Source of the DNA: an uncultured Senegalimassilia sp.
Lineage (GTDB): Bacteria; Actinomycetota; Coriobacteriia; Coriobacteriales; Eggerthellaceae
Assembly: GCA_934630815.1 (NCBI GenBank)
Contig: CAKTWI010000013.1
Span: 1-60,251, forward strand
Length of the DNA: 60,251 nucleotides
Reading direction: 5' to 3'
Positions 17,441 to 28,151 of this stretch are shown here, in pieces. A program made the translations under genes and the position numbers. The notes under the pieces are model-generated. The model searched no databases. It saw only the letters and a program-made list of their open reading frames with translations, and was not told where the DNA came from. Positions within the stretch are counted from its first letter, which is position 1, and each line of letters starts with the position of its first letter.

Positions 17441-18922
17441 CTATTCAACCAATCCTTCTACCACTTTCTCAAGGGCCATGAAATGCGAGGCCTTCACGAG
17501 CACTGCGCTGCCGGAGACGACGTGTTCGCGAACGTCCGCAAGAGCGGCGGCGCCGTCGGCGACCATCGCGATGCGGTCAGCCGGCATGCCGGCCTTTTGC
17601 GCACCGGCCGCGATGCCCTGCGCAAGCTGCCCGACGCACACAAGGCGGTCGAGGCCGCATTCGGCGGCGAAGGCGCCCACTTCCTCGTGAAGCTGCGGCG
17701 CGAACGAGCCGAGCTCGCCCATGTCGCCGAGCACCGCGATGCGCGCTCCGGCGACATCGAGCGCGGCGAACGTGGAAAGCGACGCGCGCATGGAATCGGG
17801 GTTCGCATTGTAGGCGTCGTTGATGACGGTGAAGCCGCCCGGAGCCTCGATGACCTCTTGGCGACCCGCCTCGGGCTTAGCGCCCGAAAGCGCCGCCGCA
17901 ACCTGCGCGGCCTCCATGCCGGCGGCGAATCCGACGGCGGCGGCGGAGCAAGCGTTGGACACGTTGTGCATGCCTCGCAACTCAAGGGCGCATTCCACGC
18001 GCACGGGCTCGGGCATGCCGTCGAACCCGCAGGCGCACAGCGCAAAACGCGGGCAGCCCGACGCATCGAGACGCACATCCTCGGACCACACGGCAGGACG
18101 CGCCGCGTCGGCGGCGGAAAGGGCCGCACGACGCTCGGCAGCCTGAGCGGTGCCATCGTAGAACACGCACGTGACGCCGCGGGAGTCCAGGTTGGCGAAC
18201 TCGAGCAGCTTCGGGGTCATATCGTTCGCGGCGTTGACGAACGCCATGCCACCTGCGGGCAACGCCTCGAGCAGCTCCGCTTTGGCGCGCGCGATGTTCT
18301 CGCGGCTGCCCAGAAGCTCGATGTGGCTTTCGCCGACGTTGGTGACAAGGCCCCATTGCGGGCGCACGAACCCGCACAGCTCCTCGAGCTGATGAAGGCC
18401 GCGCATGCCCATCTCGACGATGACGTTTCGCGTGTCGGCCTGAGCGGCCAGCACGGTGTTGGGGACGCCGAGCTCGTTGTTCTGGTTGCCCTTCGTTGCG
18501 CACACGCTGCCGGCGGCGGCGAGCACGTCGCGCACGAGGTTCTTCGTGGTGGTCTTGCCCGTGGACCCGGTGATGCCGATGACGCGGCCCTCGAGGCGAT
18601 CGCGCCATGCACGCGCAAGCGCCGTGACAGCGGCCTGGGTATCGGGGACCTGGATAACGGCGGCCCCGGCGGCCGCGATTTCGTCGTCCGAAGCCTGGTC
18701 GAGCGCGTGCTGCGCGAGCACGCACGCCGCGCCCGCCGCCACGGAGGAGGCGGCGAAGGCATGCCCGTCCACCCGCTCACCGGGCAGCGCAACGTAGAGC
18801 GCCCCAGGTTCGACGTTGCGGGAATCCCAGGTCAAGCTGGTGATCTCCGTCTGATCGTTTACAGGGTCGATGGAAAAGGAGCCGCCCGTGGCACGGGCGG
18901 CTTCGTCGATGGTGAAACGCAT
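17441..18922 (-). CDS. murF: UDP-MurNAc-tripeptide--D-Ala-D-Ala ligase
   Basis: MurF adds D-Ala-D-Ala to complete the UDP-MurNAc pentapeptide. The 493-residue protein has the ATP loop ITGSTGKTTTKNLV (about residues 116-129), NQNNELGVPNTVL, NVGESHIELLGS and NDAYNANPDSMRASL. A Cys/Ala-rich central insert makes it slightly long. The start at 18922 is 3 bases after the murE stop, suggesting coupling. Confidence 0.95.
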   Translation of the reverse strand: MRFTIDEAARATGGSFSIDPVNDQTEITSLTWDSRNVEPGALYVALPGERVDGHAFAASSVAAGAACVLAQHALDQASDDEIAAAGAAVIQVPDTQAAVTALARAWRDRLEGRVIGITGSTGKTTTKNLVRDVLAAAGSVCATKGNQNNELGVPNTVLAAQADTRNVIVEMGMRGLHQLEELCGFVRPQWGLVTNVGESHIELLGSRENIARAKAELLEALPAGGMAFVNAANDMTPKLLEFANLDSRGVTCVFYDGTAQAAERRAALSAADAARPAVWSEDVRLDASGCPRFALCACGFDGMPEPVRVECALELRGMHNVSNACSAAAVGFAAGMEAAQVAAALSGAKPEAGRQEVIEAPGGFTVINDAYNANPDSMRASLSTFAALDVAGARIAVLGDMGELGSFAPQLHEEVGAFAAECGLDRLVCVGQLAQGIAAGAQKAGMPADRIAMVADGAAALADVREHVVSGSAVLVKASHFMALEKVVEGLVE

Positions 18923-18925
18923 TGG

Positions 18926-20419
18926 TTACTCACAAGCTCCTTCGCCGAATGCACGTTCAAGCTCCTCGCGGGCGACGACGCGGTCGTCGAAGGAGAGCAC
19001 TTCCTTGCCTACCAGCTGATAGTCCTCGTGGCCCTTGCCGGCCACCAGGATGGAATCGCCGGGCTTTGCAAGCTCGATAGCGTGCGCGATGGCGGCGCGG
19101 CGGTCGGGCTGCACGTCGAAGCGGCCCTCGCCCTGCCCCATGCCCGCCACGATATCGGCGATGATGGCATCGGGGTCTTCGGTGCGGGGGTTGTCGGACG
19201 TGACCACGGCATGGTCGGCCGCAAGCGCGGCGCGGCCCATGATGGGGCGCTTGGACGCATCGCGATCGCCGCCGCAACCGAACACGCAGATGGTGCGGCC
19301 GGGCGTGAGCGCCATGATGGAGCCGAGGGCTTTCTCCAGGGCATCGGGGGTGTGCGCATAGTCCACGAACACCGACACGCCGCCGTCATGCGGCGTGTGC
19401 ACGCGCTCGAGGCGACCCGGGATCTGCGGAGCCTCGCGAAGCGCGTCGATGATGGTGGACACGCCGATGCCCAGCTGGATGCCGATGCCGAACGCGCACA
19501 TGATGTTCTCGACGTTGAACTTGCCCACGAGCGGGTAGTCGAACTCATAGTAGGAGCCGCGCACGTTGAGCGTGATGGAGGTGTGCGTGGGATAATACTG
19601 CACATCCTTGGGATGGATGAGCGCCGAGCGGTCGAAGCCCGTGGTGACCACGCTATCGCCGGCCTCCGAGCAGCGGCGCAGCAGCTCCTTGCCCCACTTG
19701 TCGTCGATGCAGATGACGCGGCGGGCGGGGTAATCCTTGCTGAACAGGCGCGCCTTCGCCTCGAAGTAGGCCTCGAAGGTGTGATGGTAGTCGAGGTGGT
19801 CCTGCGTCAGATTGGAGAACGCCGTGACCGCGAACGATGAGGCGTACGTGCGCTCAAGGTCGAGCGCGTGGCTGGAGACCTCCATGGCCACCACGTCGCA
19901 GCGCGCGTCGCGCATGCGGGCGAGCAGATGCTGCAGGTCGGGCGATTCCGGCGTGGTGTGCGAAGACTTCTCGTGCACATCGCCGATGACGGTGCCCACG
20001 GTGCCGATGACGCCCGTTCGCTTGCCCGCCACGCGGGCGATATGCTCCACCAGGTAGGTGGTAGTGGTTTTGCCGTTCGTGCCCGTGACGCCCACCAGCG
20101 AAAGCGCGCGCGACGGATCGTCGTAGAAGCGCGCCGACGCCTCGGCCATGGCCTTGCGCGTGTCGGAAACGACCACCTCCGTGACGTCGGTGGCGTCGGC
20201 CAGGTAGACCTTGCGCTCCACCACGAGCACCTTCGCGCCATGGTCGATGGCGTCCTGGGCGAAGGTGTGGCCGTCGGTTTTCATGCCGACGATGCAGAAG
20301 AACGCGTCGCCGGGCTTGACTTTATCACTTCGATAGGCGATGCCCTCAACCTCATCTTGCGCGTTGCCGATGATGGTGCAGTCCATGCCTTCAAACAGTT
20401 CGGTGCAGGTCTTACCCAT
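18926..20419 (-). CDS. murE: UDP-MurNAc-L-Ala-D-Glu ligase, probably meso-DAP adding
   Basis: MurE adds the third residue of the stem peptide. The 497-residue protein has VTGTNGKTTTTYLVEHIA (about residues 113-130), MEVSSHAL, DYAHTPDALEKAL and FGCGGDRDASKRPIMG. The specificity loop reads SDNPRTEDP; a DNPR motif is associated with meso-diaminopimelate rather than lysine. The acceptor is therefore inferred to be meso-DAP. GAGGT stands 6 bases before ATG 20419. Confidence 0.95.
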   Translation of the reverse strand: MGKTCTELFEGMDCTIIGNAQDEVEGIAYRSDKVKPGDAFFCIVGMKTDGHTFAQDAIDHGAKVLVVERKVYLADATDVTEVVVSDTRKAMAEASARFYDDPSRALSLVGVTGTNGKTTTTYLVEHIARVAGKRTGVIGTVGTVIGDVHEKSSHTTPESPDLQHLLARMRDARCDVVAMEVSSHALDLERTYASSFAVTAFSNLTQDHLDYHHTFEAYFEAKARLFSKDYPARRVICIDDKWGKELLRRCSEAGDSVVTTGFDRSALIHPKDVQYYPTHTSITLNVRGSYYEFDYPLVGKFNVENIMCAFGIGIQLGIGVSTIIDALREAPQIPGRLERVHTPHDGGVSVFVDYAHTPDALEKALGSIMALTPGRTICVFGCGGDRDASKRPIMGRAALAADHAVVTSDNPRTEDPDAIIADIVAGMGQGEGRFDVQPDRRAAIAHAIELAKPGDSILVAGKGHEDYQLVGKEVLSFDDRVVAREELERAFGEGACE

Positions 20420-20428
20420 TTGGATACC

Positions 20429-22477
20429 TCACTCAGACGTAATCCCGAATCGATCGATTGCTGCAGTCATTATATCCTTAAAGATAGGCGTGACGACACC
20501 GTCCCCAGGAACCTCATTTGCGCCCACAAAGCACACGAGTTTGCTTGACGAATCCGCCAAAAAGCCCGTGAACGCCAAGTTGTACACGTTCTTGCGGTAG
20601 CCGCCGTTCTCCTCATCGTAGATCTCGGCCGTGGAGGTCTTGCCGGCCACGTTGAACCCGTCGATGGCGGCCTTTTGACCCGTGCCGTCGGTAACGACGG
20701 TTTTGAGCATCGACTGCATGTCGCCGAGGGCATCGGTGTTTTCAATGACCTGCGTGGTGCCGTAGGTGGGCGTGGCGCCGCTTTGCGGCATGCCGATGAG
20801 GAAGTGCGGCACGCACTCGACGCCGTTGTTCACGATGGCGCCGTAGAATCGCGTCATCTGCAGCGGGGTGACCGACACGCCCTGACCGAACGAGACGTTG
20901 TACGCCTGCACGGCCGACCACTGGTCATAGGGCGCGAGCATGCCGAGCACGTCGGTGCCCTCCTCCCCTTCGCCGGGATAATCCACGCCGGTGTCTGAGT
21001 GGAGGTTGTAGCGGACGATGTGGTTGTACAGCTCCTCGAAGCCCATCTTCTCTGTGGCAAGCGAGATGCCCACGTTGGAGGATTGGTCGAGGATCTGGCG
21101 CAACGCGAACGTGGCGTCGCCGCGCTCGTGTGCGTCGGAGATGGTGTAGCCGTCCGCGGTGATCGAGGCCGGGCAGAACAGCTCGGAATCGGGTGTGAGC
21201 GTGCCCGTCTCCAAGATGGCCATGGCCGAGACCGACTTGAAGATGGAGCCGGGCTCGAACAGGTCGGTGACGCACTTGAGCTGCATGGCGCCTTCCTTGA
21301 CCTCGCTTCGGTCGGCGGGATTGAACAGCGGAAGGGATGCGGCGGCATAGATCTCGCCGGTGGAGCCGTCCATGAGCACGGCGGAGCCGCCCGTGGCGTT
21401 GAGGCCCTTGCAGCCCGATGTCAGCGAATCCTCCACCTGGCGCTGCAGCTCGATATCGATGGACACGACGATGTCCTGCCCGTCGATGGCGTCCACCTTC
21501 TCGTGCGTGCCGCTGGGGATGAGCTGGCCGGTCTGACCGTATTCCTGCTCCATGTAGCCCGGCGTTCCGGACAGCACGTCGTTGTACTGCGCCTCAAGGC
21601 CGCAGATGCCGTAATAGTATTCGCGGTTCGTGTCCGAATCCACGCCGATGCTGCACGCGCCGACCACCTGGCCGCCCACCTGGGCGTTGGGATACTCGCG
21701 GCGGCTTTCGGAGACATAGTGGATGCCCGAGGCGATGGTTTCGGCTTTGCGACCCGCCGCCTTGGCGTCGGCCGTCTCCTTGTTCTGCGCCTCCTCGACG
21801 CGCTCGGAGGCCAGCTGCTTGACCTCGTCGCCGACTGAGGTGTCAGCCTTGCGCTTGATGATCGAATAGTACGTGTCGCTGGCGGTGACCTTTTCCAGGT
21901 AGTCCTTCGCCTCGCCGCCGAGAACCTGCGCCAGGATGCCCGCGGTCAGGTTGGGGTCGCTCACCTCGACGGGGTTGACGTAGATGGTGGTCGCATCGAC
22001 GCTGGTGGCGAGCACTACGCCGTTGCGGTCGTATATGGTGCCGCGGCGCGGCTCGAGCACGATCTTGGACGTGCGCTGCGCCTGGGACTGCTCGGTGAAC
22101 TCGGGGGCCTTGATGACCTGCAGCCACACGAGCTTGCCGAAGAACAGCGCCACGACAAGGCCGAACAGGAACAGGGGCGCAAGCGCGCGCTCGGCATTGA
22201 GGAACGCGATGAAGCCCGCAATGCCCGATTTGGGCTGGGCGGGCTGACGGCGGGATTCGCCGTTTCGCGAGCGGGACGTGCGCGCATCGCGCTCGGAGCG
22301 CGCGTTGCGGGAACGGCTCTGCCCCGAAGCGCCGTGACGCCCGGAGCGGTATGCGCTGCGGGCGTCGGTGCGGCTTGCGTGTTGGCCTGACGAACGGCCG
22401 GATCTGCTGTTGTTCGCGCGACGCTGGGCATCGCGGGCGCCGCCGTCGTTGCGAGGCGGGCGGTTTCGATTCTGCAT
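20429..22477 (-). CDS. Septal penicillin-binding protein (FtsI/PBP2B class B transpeptidase)
   Basis: A class B PBP that crosslinks septal peptidoglycan with FtsW. The 682-residue protein has a basic Arg/Ser-rich cytoplasmic tail (about 1-80), one membrane anchor (about 88-110), a dimerisation region from RRGTIYDRNG, and the transpeptidase domain. Catalytic motifs are SIFK (near residue 411), SSN (near 465) and GKTSTAE near 612. The last departs from the usual KTG, and the codon is plainly TCC. GGGGAG is 9 bases before ATG 22477. It lies directly after the ftsL-like gene, the normal dcw position of ftsI. Confidence 0.95.
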   Translation of the reverse strand: MQNRNRPPRNDGGARDAQRRANNSRSGRSSGQHASRTDARSAYRSGRHGASGQSRSRNARSERDARTSRSRNGESRRQPAQPKSGIAGFIAFLNAERALAPLFLFGLVVALFFGKLVWLQVIKAPEFTEQSQAQRTSKIVLEPRRGTIYDRNGVVLATSVDATTIYVNPVEVSDPNLTAGILAQVLGGEAKDYLEKVTASDTYYSIIKRKADTSVGDEVKQLASERVEEAQNKETADAKAAGRKAETIASGIHYVSESRREYPNAQVGGQVVGACSIGVDSDTNREYYYGICGLEAQYNDVLSGTPGYMEQEYGQTGQLIPSGTHEKVDAIDGQDIVVSIDIELQRQVEDSLTSGCKGLNATGGSAVLMDGSTGEIYAAASLPLFNPADRSEVKEGAMQLKCVTDLFEPGSIFKSVSAMAILETGTLTPDSELFCPASITADGYTISDAHERGDATFALRQILDQSSNVGISLATEKMGFEELYNHIVRYNLHSDTGVDYPGEGEEGTDVLGMLAPYDQWSAVQAYNVSFGQGVSVTPLQMTRFYGAIVNNGVECVPHFLIGMPQSGATPTYGTTQVIENTDALGDMQSMLKTVVTDGTGQKAAIDGFNVAGKTSTAEIYDEENGGYRKNVYNLAFTGFLADSSSKLVCFVGANEVPGDGVVTPIFKDIMTAAIDRFGITSE

Positions 22478-22483
22478 AACGGG

Positions 22484-22948
22484 CTACTCCCCGGCGTTGA
22501 TAGCGGTCTCCACGCTGCGAGACAGGGAAAGCGACCCATCGTCGTTGGTGGAAACCACGTCTTCGGGCATGTTGATGGTACCCACTTCCGCAGGCGCCGC
22601 CATGCCGAGCTTCTCGGCCTGCATGCGCACGCGGGTGGAGTTGGAAAGCAGGCTTTGCGTGACCTCGAGCGAGCTGCCCTGCGCACGGGCATCATCGATC
22701 TGGCTGGAAAGCGCCTGGGATTGCATGGAGGTGGTCACGGTGGCCGCCGAAAGGGTGAGGCTTGCGATGCCCACCAGGGCCAAAACCGCCATGACGATGA
22801 TCGCCGCCTTCAGCACGAGGCCGGGCGTGACGGTGGAGGCGGGAGCGGCGGAGCGGGTGCGCTGGCCGGGCACGACGGAGATGCGCGTGCGCGGGGCGCG
22901 CTCGACGGCGCGTTCGGGATACAGGGAATACGCAGGCTGGGCGCTCAT
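22484..22948 (-). CDS. FtsL-like bitopic division protein
   Basis: A 154-residue protein with a basic cytoplasmic N-terminus (1-44), one membrane segment (about 47-69) and an outer region starting as a short coiled coil (about 75-115), then an acidic tail. Sequence identity to FtsL cannot be judged by eye. Size, topology and position between rsmH and the septal PBP identify it as the FtsL equivalent, which with FtsQ activates FtsW-PBP. AAAGGAGGT precedes ATG 22948 closely. The outer region is somewhat longer than in typical FtsL. Confidence 0.7.
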   Translation of the reverse strand: MSAQPAYSLYPERAVERAPRTRISVVPGQRTRSAAPASTVTPGLVLKAAIIVMAVLALVGIASLTLSAATVTTSMQSQALSSQIDDARAQGSSLEVTQSLLSNSTRVRMQAEKLGMAAPAEVGTINMPEDVVSTNDDGSLSLSRSVETAINAGE

Positions 22949-23043
22949 GCTCCACCTCCTTTCGTGTTTCTGCTTCGTTTACGGTGGCACGTTGCGCGAA
23001 CGGGTTCGCTCGGTTGTCGTGTTGTTGCTGTCGTCGTGCTGCG

Positions 23044-24012
23044 CTACAGCTTCTGCGCCACGCGCAGCTTGGCGCTGCGGGCGCGGGGGTTGCGCGCTAT
23101 CTCATCGGCCGTGGGGACGATGGGCTTTCGGGTAAGCACCTTGAGTATCGGCTCCTTGCCGCACATGCACACCGGAAGATCGGGCGGGCAGGTGCAACGG
23201 TTCGCGAAGCTTTGGAACATATCCTTGACGATGCGGTCCTCAAGCGAGTGGTAGCTGATCACGCAGATGCGCCCGCCGGGGTTCGCCCAGCGGATGGCAG
23301 CTTCCAGGCCGCTTTTCAGAACGTCGAGCTCGCCGTTGACCTCGATGCGCAGGGCTTGGAACGTGCGCTTGGCAGGATGTCCGCCGGCGCGGCGCGCGCT
23401 TGCCGGGATGGCCGCCTTGATGACGTCGACCAGCTGCGCGCTCGTTTCAAGCGGGGCCTTCTCGCGGGCGCGGACGATGAAGTCCGCGATGCGGCTGGCC
23501 CACCGCTCATCGGAGTAGGAGCGGATGATCCGAGTGAGGTCTGCTGCGTTGTAGGTGTTCACGACCTCTGCTGCGGTTAGGGTGTTTTTCCCCGGATCCA
23601 TCCTCATATCAAGCGGGCCGTCCTCCTTGAAGGAGAAGCCCCGTGATGGCGTGTCTATCTGAACGGAGGATACGCCGATGTCGAACAAGAACGCGTCCAC
23701 ACCGGGAACATCCACGCTCAGAAGCGCTTCGTCCATGTTGCCGAAGTTGTTGCGCACCAGTTCCAGATGCGGGCGCAGCTCATCGGGCAGCGAGCCGAGT
23801 TTGCGGGCGGCCGCGGCAAGCGCCACGTCGTCCTGATCGATGCCGATGAGGGTGCCCCCGCATCCGATGCGCTGGGCAACTTCGAAGGAATGCCCTGCCC
23901 CGCCGAGCGTTGCGTCCACGAACGTCTGCTGCGGTTTGAGGTTCAAGTGCTCGAGGCACTCGGGGAGCAGGACCGGTATATGCCGAAACTCTTGGTTTGC
24001 CAATTCGCTCAC
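23044..24012 (-). CDS. rsmH: 16S rRNA m4C1402 methyltransferase
   Basis: RsmH (MraW) N4-methylates C1402 in the ribosomal P site using SAM. The 322-residue protein begins FRHIPVLLPECLEHL and has FVDATLGGAGHSFEVA (SAM loop, about 32-47), FDIGVSSVQID and ICVISYHSLEDRIVK. The listed start is GTG 24012, with GGAAGG only 1-2 bases upstream. A TTG three codons later is better spaced, so the exact start is unsure. It follows mraZ by 9 bases. Confidence 0.95.
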   Translation of the reverse strand: MSELANQEFRHIPVLLPECLEHLNLKPQQTFVDATLGGAGHSFEVAQRIGCGGTLIGIDQDDVALAAAARKLGSLPDELRPHLELVRNNFGNMDEALLSVDVPGVDAFLFDIGVSSVQIDTPSRGFSFKEDGPLDMRMDPGKNTLTAAEVVNTYNAADLTRIIRSYSDERWASRIADFIVRAREKAPLETSAQLVDVIKAAIPASARRAGGHPAKRTFQALRIEVNGELDVLKSGLEAAIRWANPGGRICVISYHSLEDRIVKDMFQSFANRCTCPPDLPVCMCGKEPILKVLTRKPIVPTADEIARNPRARSAKLRVAQKL

Positions 24013-24021
24013 GCCTTCCGA

Positions 24022-24471
24022 TTAGCTGAACAACACGCTCAAGTCGATGTCGTCATCCTGCTCATCGAAGCGCTTTGCGTCCCAGATCTCGAAGTAGCCC
24101 GTGTTGCCCAATGCGACGACGTCCTTGTCGATGCCGGCCTTCTGGCGCAGCTCGGCGGGGATGCCGATGCGCCCGGCGTTGTCGACGCTGACGTTGTTGG
24201 CGCGGCTCTTCAGCTTGCGGCGCAAGCCGACATGGGCCTTGGACGTGGGGTCGTAACCGCCGAACTTGCTATCGAACAGCGACACGATCCAGTCCTCGAA
24301 CGCCTGAGGCTCGAATGCGTACAGGCACTCGTCATCGGGGCTGAGGGTTACCACCAGATCTTCCGAAAGGACTTTGCGAAACGCGGCGGGCAGGGACATA
24401 CGGCCCTTGGCGTCTACCTTGTGTCGGTAGGAGCCGTTCATGTCGATCGGCTTGTCGACGCCTTCTGCCAT
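24022..24471 (-). CDS. mraZ: MraZ, transcriptional regulator of the dcw cluster
   Basis: MraZ is an AbrB-fold DNA-binding protein that forms rings and represses its own operon in E. coli. The 149-residue protein holds the expected two repeats: HKVDAKGRMSLPAAFRK (about residues 17-33) and VSVDNAGRIGIPAELRQ (about 93-109), each with the D-x-x-GR-x-x-x-P core. AAGGAAGG is just upstream of ATG 24471. It is the first gene of the cluster and its promoter carries MraZ-type boxes. Confidence 0.96.
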   Translation of the reverse strand: MAEGVDKPIDMNGSYRHKVDAKGRMSLPAAFRKVLSEDLVVTLSPDDECLYAFEPQAFEDWIVSLFDSKFGGYDPTSKAHVGLRRKLKSRANNVSVDNAGRIGIPAELRQKAGIDKDVVALGNTGYFEIWDAKRFDEQDDDIDLSVLFS

Positions 24472-24515
24472 GCCTTCCTTCCGCTGCTTTCCGTTTGTTC
24501 CGTTCGGTGTTTGGG

Positions 24516-24544
24516 ATTCTACCCCACTTCATCCCACTTCGCAA
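24516..24544 (-). promoter_or_regulatory. mraZ promoter with embedded MraZ boxes
   Basis: On the minus strand TTGCGA (24539-24544) and TAGAAT (24516-24521) are spaced by 17 bases. Two direct copies of AAGTGGG, 10 bases apart, fill the spacer (GTGGG complements at 24533-24537 and 24523-24527). MraZ of E. coli binds TGGGN repeats separated by 5 bases, which is the same 10-base period. Occupancy would block RNA polymerase, giving autorepression of the whole dcw operon. Confidence 0.75.
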
Positions 24545-25062
24545 CATCTTGCGGCACGTTTTGGGCGGTTTTGCACAGGCGTTGACCCCTTGTAACCTGC
24601 CTGATTCATTCGTAAAACAGGTGTTTTCAGGGGTGGTTTCCATATGGTGCGCAAGGTGGTTCGCCAACCACAATATATAGATTTGCGCTTGGGCAAAAAT
24701 GGGGTGGGATGAAGTGGGATTGCATTTGTGCGGATTCGGTGGCGTGGGGCGATGTGGGATGAGTGGGGCGGAGTGGGAGGCGTTGGCGCGACGGCTGCCG
24801 CCGCGTTGCGGGAGGCGTTGCCCGTCGTCCATCGGTTCATTGCGAAAGATGATACCGGTTACCGTCTTTAACCGATGCCGGAACCGGTTACAAACGGTTG
24901 CAGGCGGTTTACGGCGTTAGAGTCGCAAAGATAGGCGCCAGGGGCCGCTGCCCGGACAGCATTTGGGCGCATAGGCTTACCCCGCGCAGGCAAAGCTCAC
25001 CTGGGCGCGATGAGAACCGACCCGCTATGCTGGTCGGCGCTCGCGCCTTCGCTCCCCGACCT
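24545..25062. other. Non-coding region between xerD and the mraZ promoter
   Basis: No gene is supported here. It holds a GTGGTT-CGCC-AACCAC hairpin (24653-24668), the GTGGG array (24700-24777), and a cluster of ACCGGTTA/AACCG elements (24854-24900) including TTTAACCG. No strong terminator follows xerD, so xerD transcripts may run into this region. Confidence 0.6.
24700..24777 (+). repeat. Phased GTGGG box array upstream of mraZ
   Basis: Six GTGGG boxes on the plus strand start at 24704, 24714, 24744, 24754, 24763 and 24773, nearly all on a 10-base period. A further TGGGG is at 24700. The 15-base unit GTGGGATGAAGTGGG at 24704-24718 is exactly repeated, in inverted orientation, across the mraZ promoter at 24523-24537. 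It resembles a distal MraZ operator that could loop to the promoter. Confidence 0.6.
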
Positions 25063-25986
25063 TTAGGCGCGCGGGTGCGCGTGCAGATATTCCTCGCGCA
25101 GATGGCTGCGATCGACGTGGGTGTAGACCTGGGTGGTGGAGATGTCGGAATGGCCGAGGATATCCTGGATGACGCGCAAGTCCGCCCCGCCCTGCAGCAT
25201 ATGCGTGGCGAACGAATGGCGCAGCGTGTGCGGGTGCAGGTTGTCCACGCCGATGGCAAGGCCCGCGCGCGCCACCACCTTGAACACGCTTTGACGCGTC
25301 AAGCGACCGCCGCGGGCGTTCAGGAACACGGCGTCGGTAGGCTTGGCGTAAGGCTTGCACAGCTGCGGGCGCGCGTTTTCCAGATAGTCGGCCAACGCAG
25401 TAGCCGCCGCGCCCGATATCGGGGAGATGCGCTGCTTGCCGCCCTTGCCGAGCACGAGCAGATACCCCTGGTCGAGCACCACATCGGACAGGTCCAGGCC
25501 GCACAGCTCGCTGACGCGCAAACCGCATCCGTAGAGCACCTCGAGCATGGCGCGATTGCGCAGGGCCGTAGGGCCGCCTTCCTGCCCCTCAAGCTCTTCG
25601 AACAGGCGTTGCACCTGGTCAATGGACAGAACGTCGGGAAGGCGCTCCGGGGTTTTCGGCAGCGGCAGCCCCGCCGCAGGGTTGCTTTCGGTGTAATCCT
25701 CGGCCACGCAAAACCGGTGAAACCCCTTCACCACCGACGCCCTTCGGCACACCGTGGAAGCGGCATAGCCCTGCGCGAACAGATGCTCCTGATACGCCAC
25801 GATGGACTCGCGCGACACCTGAGAGAGCTTCTCGATGCCCTGCGAGAACAGGAAATCCCGATAGGTTTCCAGATCGGCCTCGTAGGCCTCGATGGTGCGC
25901 GGCGAGCTGCCGCGCTCGATGCGCAGGTAGGCGATGTATTCCGCCGCCAAATCGATCAGATCGTCGGTATCGATGCCCTCGTCCAC
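25063..25986 (-). CDS. xerD: Site-specific tyrosine recombinase XerD
   Basis: XerD resolves chromosome dimers at dif, with XerC or alone. The 307-residue protein has an N-terminal SAM-like core-binding domain and the full catalytic set: GLRVSELCGL (Arg), GKGGKQRISP (Lys), HPHTLRHSFATHML (His-x-x-Arg) and LGHSDISTTQVYTHV (His and the Tyr nucleophile). I chose GTG 25986 (VDEGIDTDDL) because AAGGGAG lies 5 bases upstream. The frame stays open to 26229, but that part covers the pyrG terminator. No integrase-type neighbours or att repeats are seen, so a housekeeping role is preferred. Confidence 0.9.
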   Translation of the reverse strand: MDEGIDTDDLIDLAAEYIAYLRIERGSSPRTIEAYEADLETYRDFLFSQGIEKLSQVSRESIVAYQEHLFAQGYAASTVCRRASVVKGFHRFCVAEDYTESNPAAGLPLPKTPERLPDVLSIDQVQRLFEELEGQEGGPTALRNRAMLEVLYGCGLRVSELCGLDLSDVVLDQGYLLVLGKGGKQRISPISGAAATALADYLENARPQLCKPYAKPTDAVFLNARGGRLTRQSVFKVVARAGLAIGVDNLHPHTLRHSFATHMLQGGADLRVIQDILGHSDISTTQVYTHVDRSHLREEYLHAHPRA

Positions 25987-26034
25987 GAGCGCTCCCTTCC
26001 CTATCGGCTTATCCTTATATATCCCACCATACGG

Positions 26035-26062
26035 AAAAGGCCGCCCGATGCGGCGGCCTTTT
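26035..26062. terminator. Bidirectional-type terminator between pyrG and xerD
   Basis: AAAAGGCCGCC-CGATGC-GGCGGCCTTTT is an 11-bp perfect stem with A and T flanks on both sides. It ends pyrG transcription on the minus strand. A possible xerD promoter element (TATAAG on the minus strand) follows near 26015. Confidence 0.85.
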
Positions 26063-26123
26063 CGCAACAACAACATTATGTAAACCTTTAACCGGTTTAG
26101 TCCGAACCCCGGAAGCTGCCGAA

Positions 26124-28151
<2,028 letters not shown>

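Noticed and set aside
17483..19840. 785-codon plus-strand frame across murF and murE
   Set aside because: Antisense to two clear Mur ligases with no motifs of its own.
24700..24780. GTGGG repeats read as a CRISPR or microsatellite
   Set aside because: The units are too short and the period is 10 bases without spacer variation typical of CRISPR. Operator boxes explain them better.
25063..25986. Tyrosine recombinase as a mobile-element integrase
   Set aside because: Length and motifs fit housekeeping XerD, and no attachment repeats, tRNA or cargo genes are next to it.
24898..26091. 397-codon plus-strand frame over xerD
   Set aside because: XerD on the minus strand has all catalytic residues; the plus frame is its shadow.
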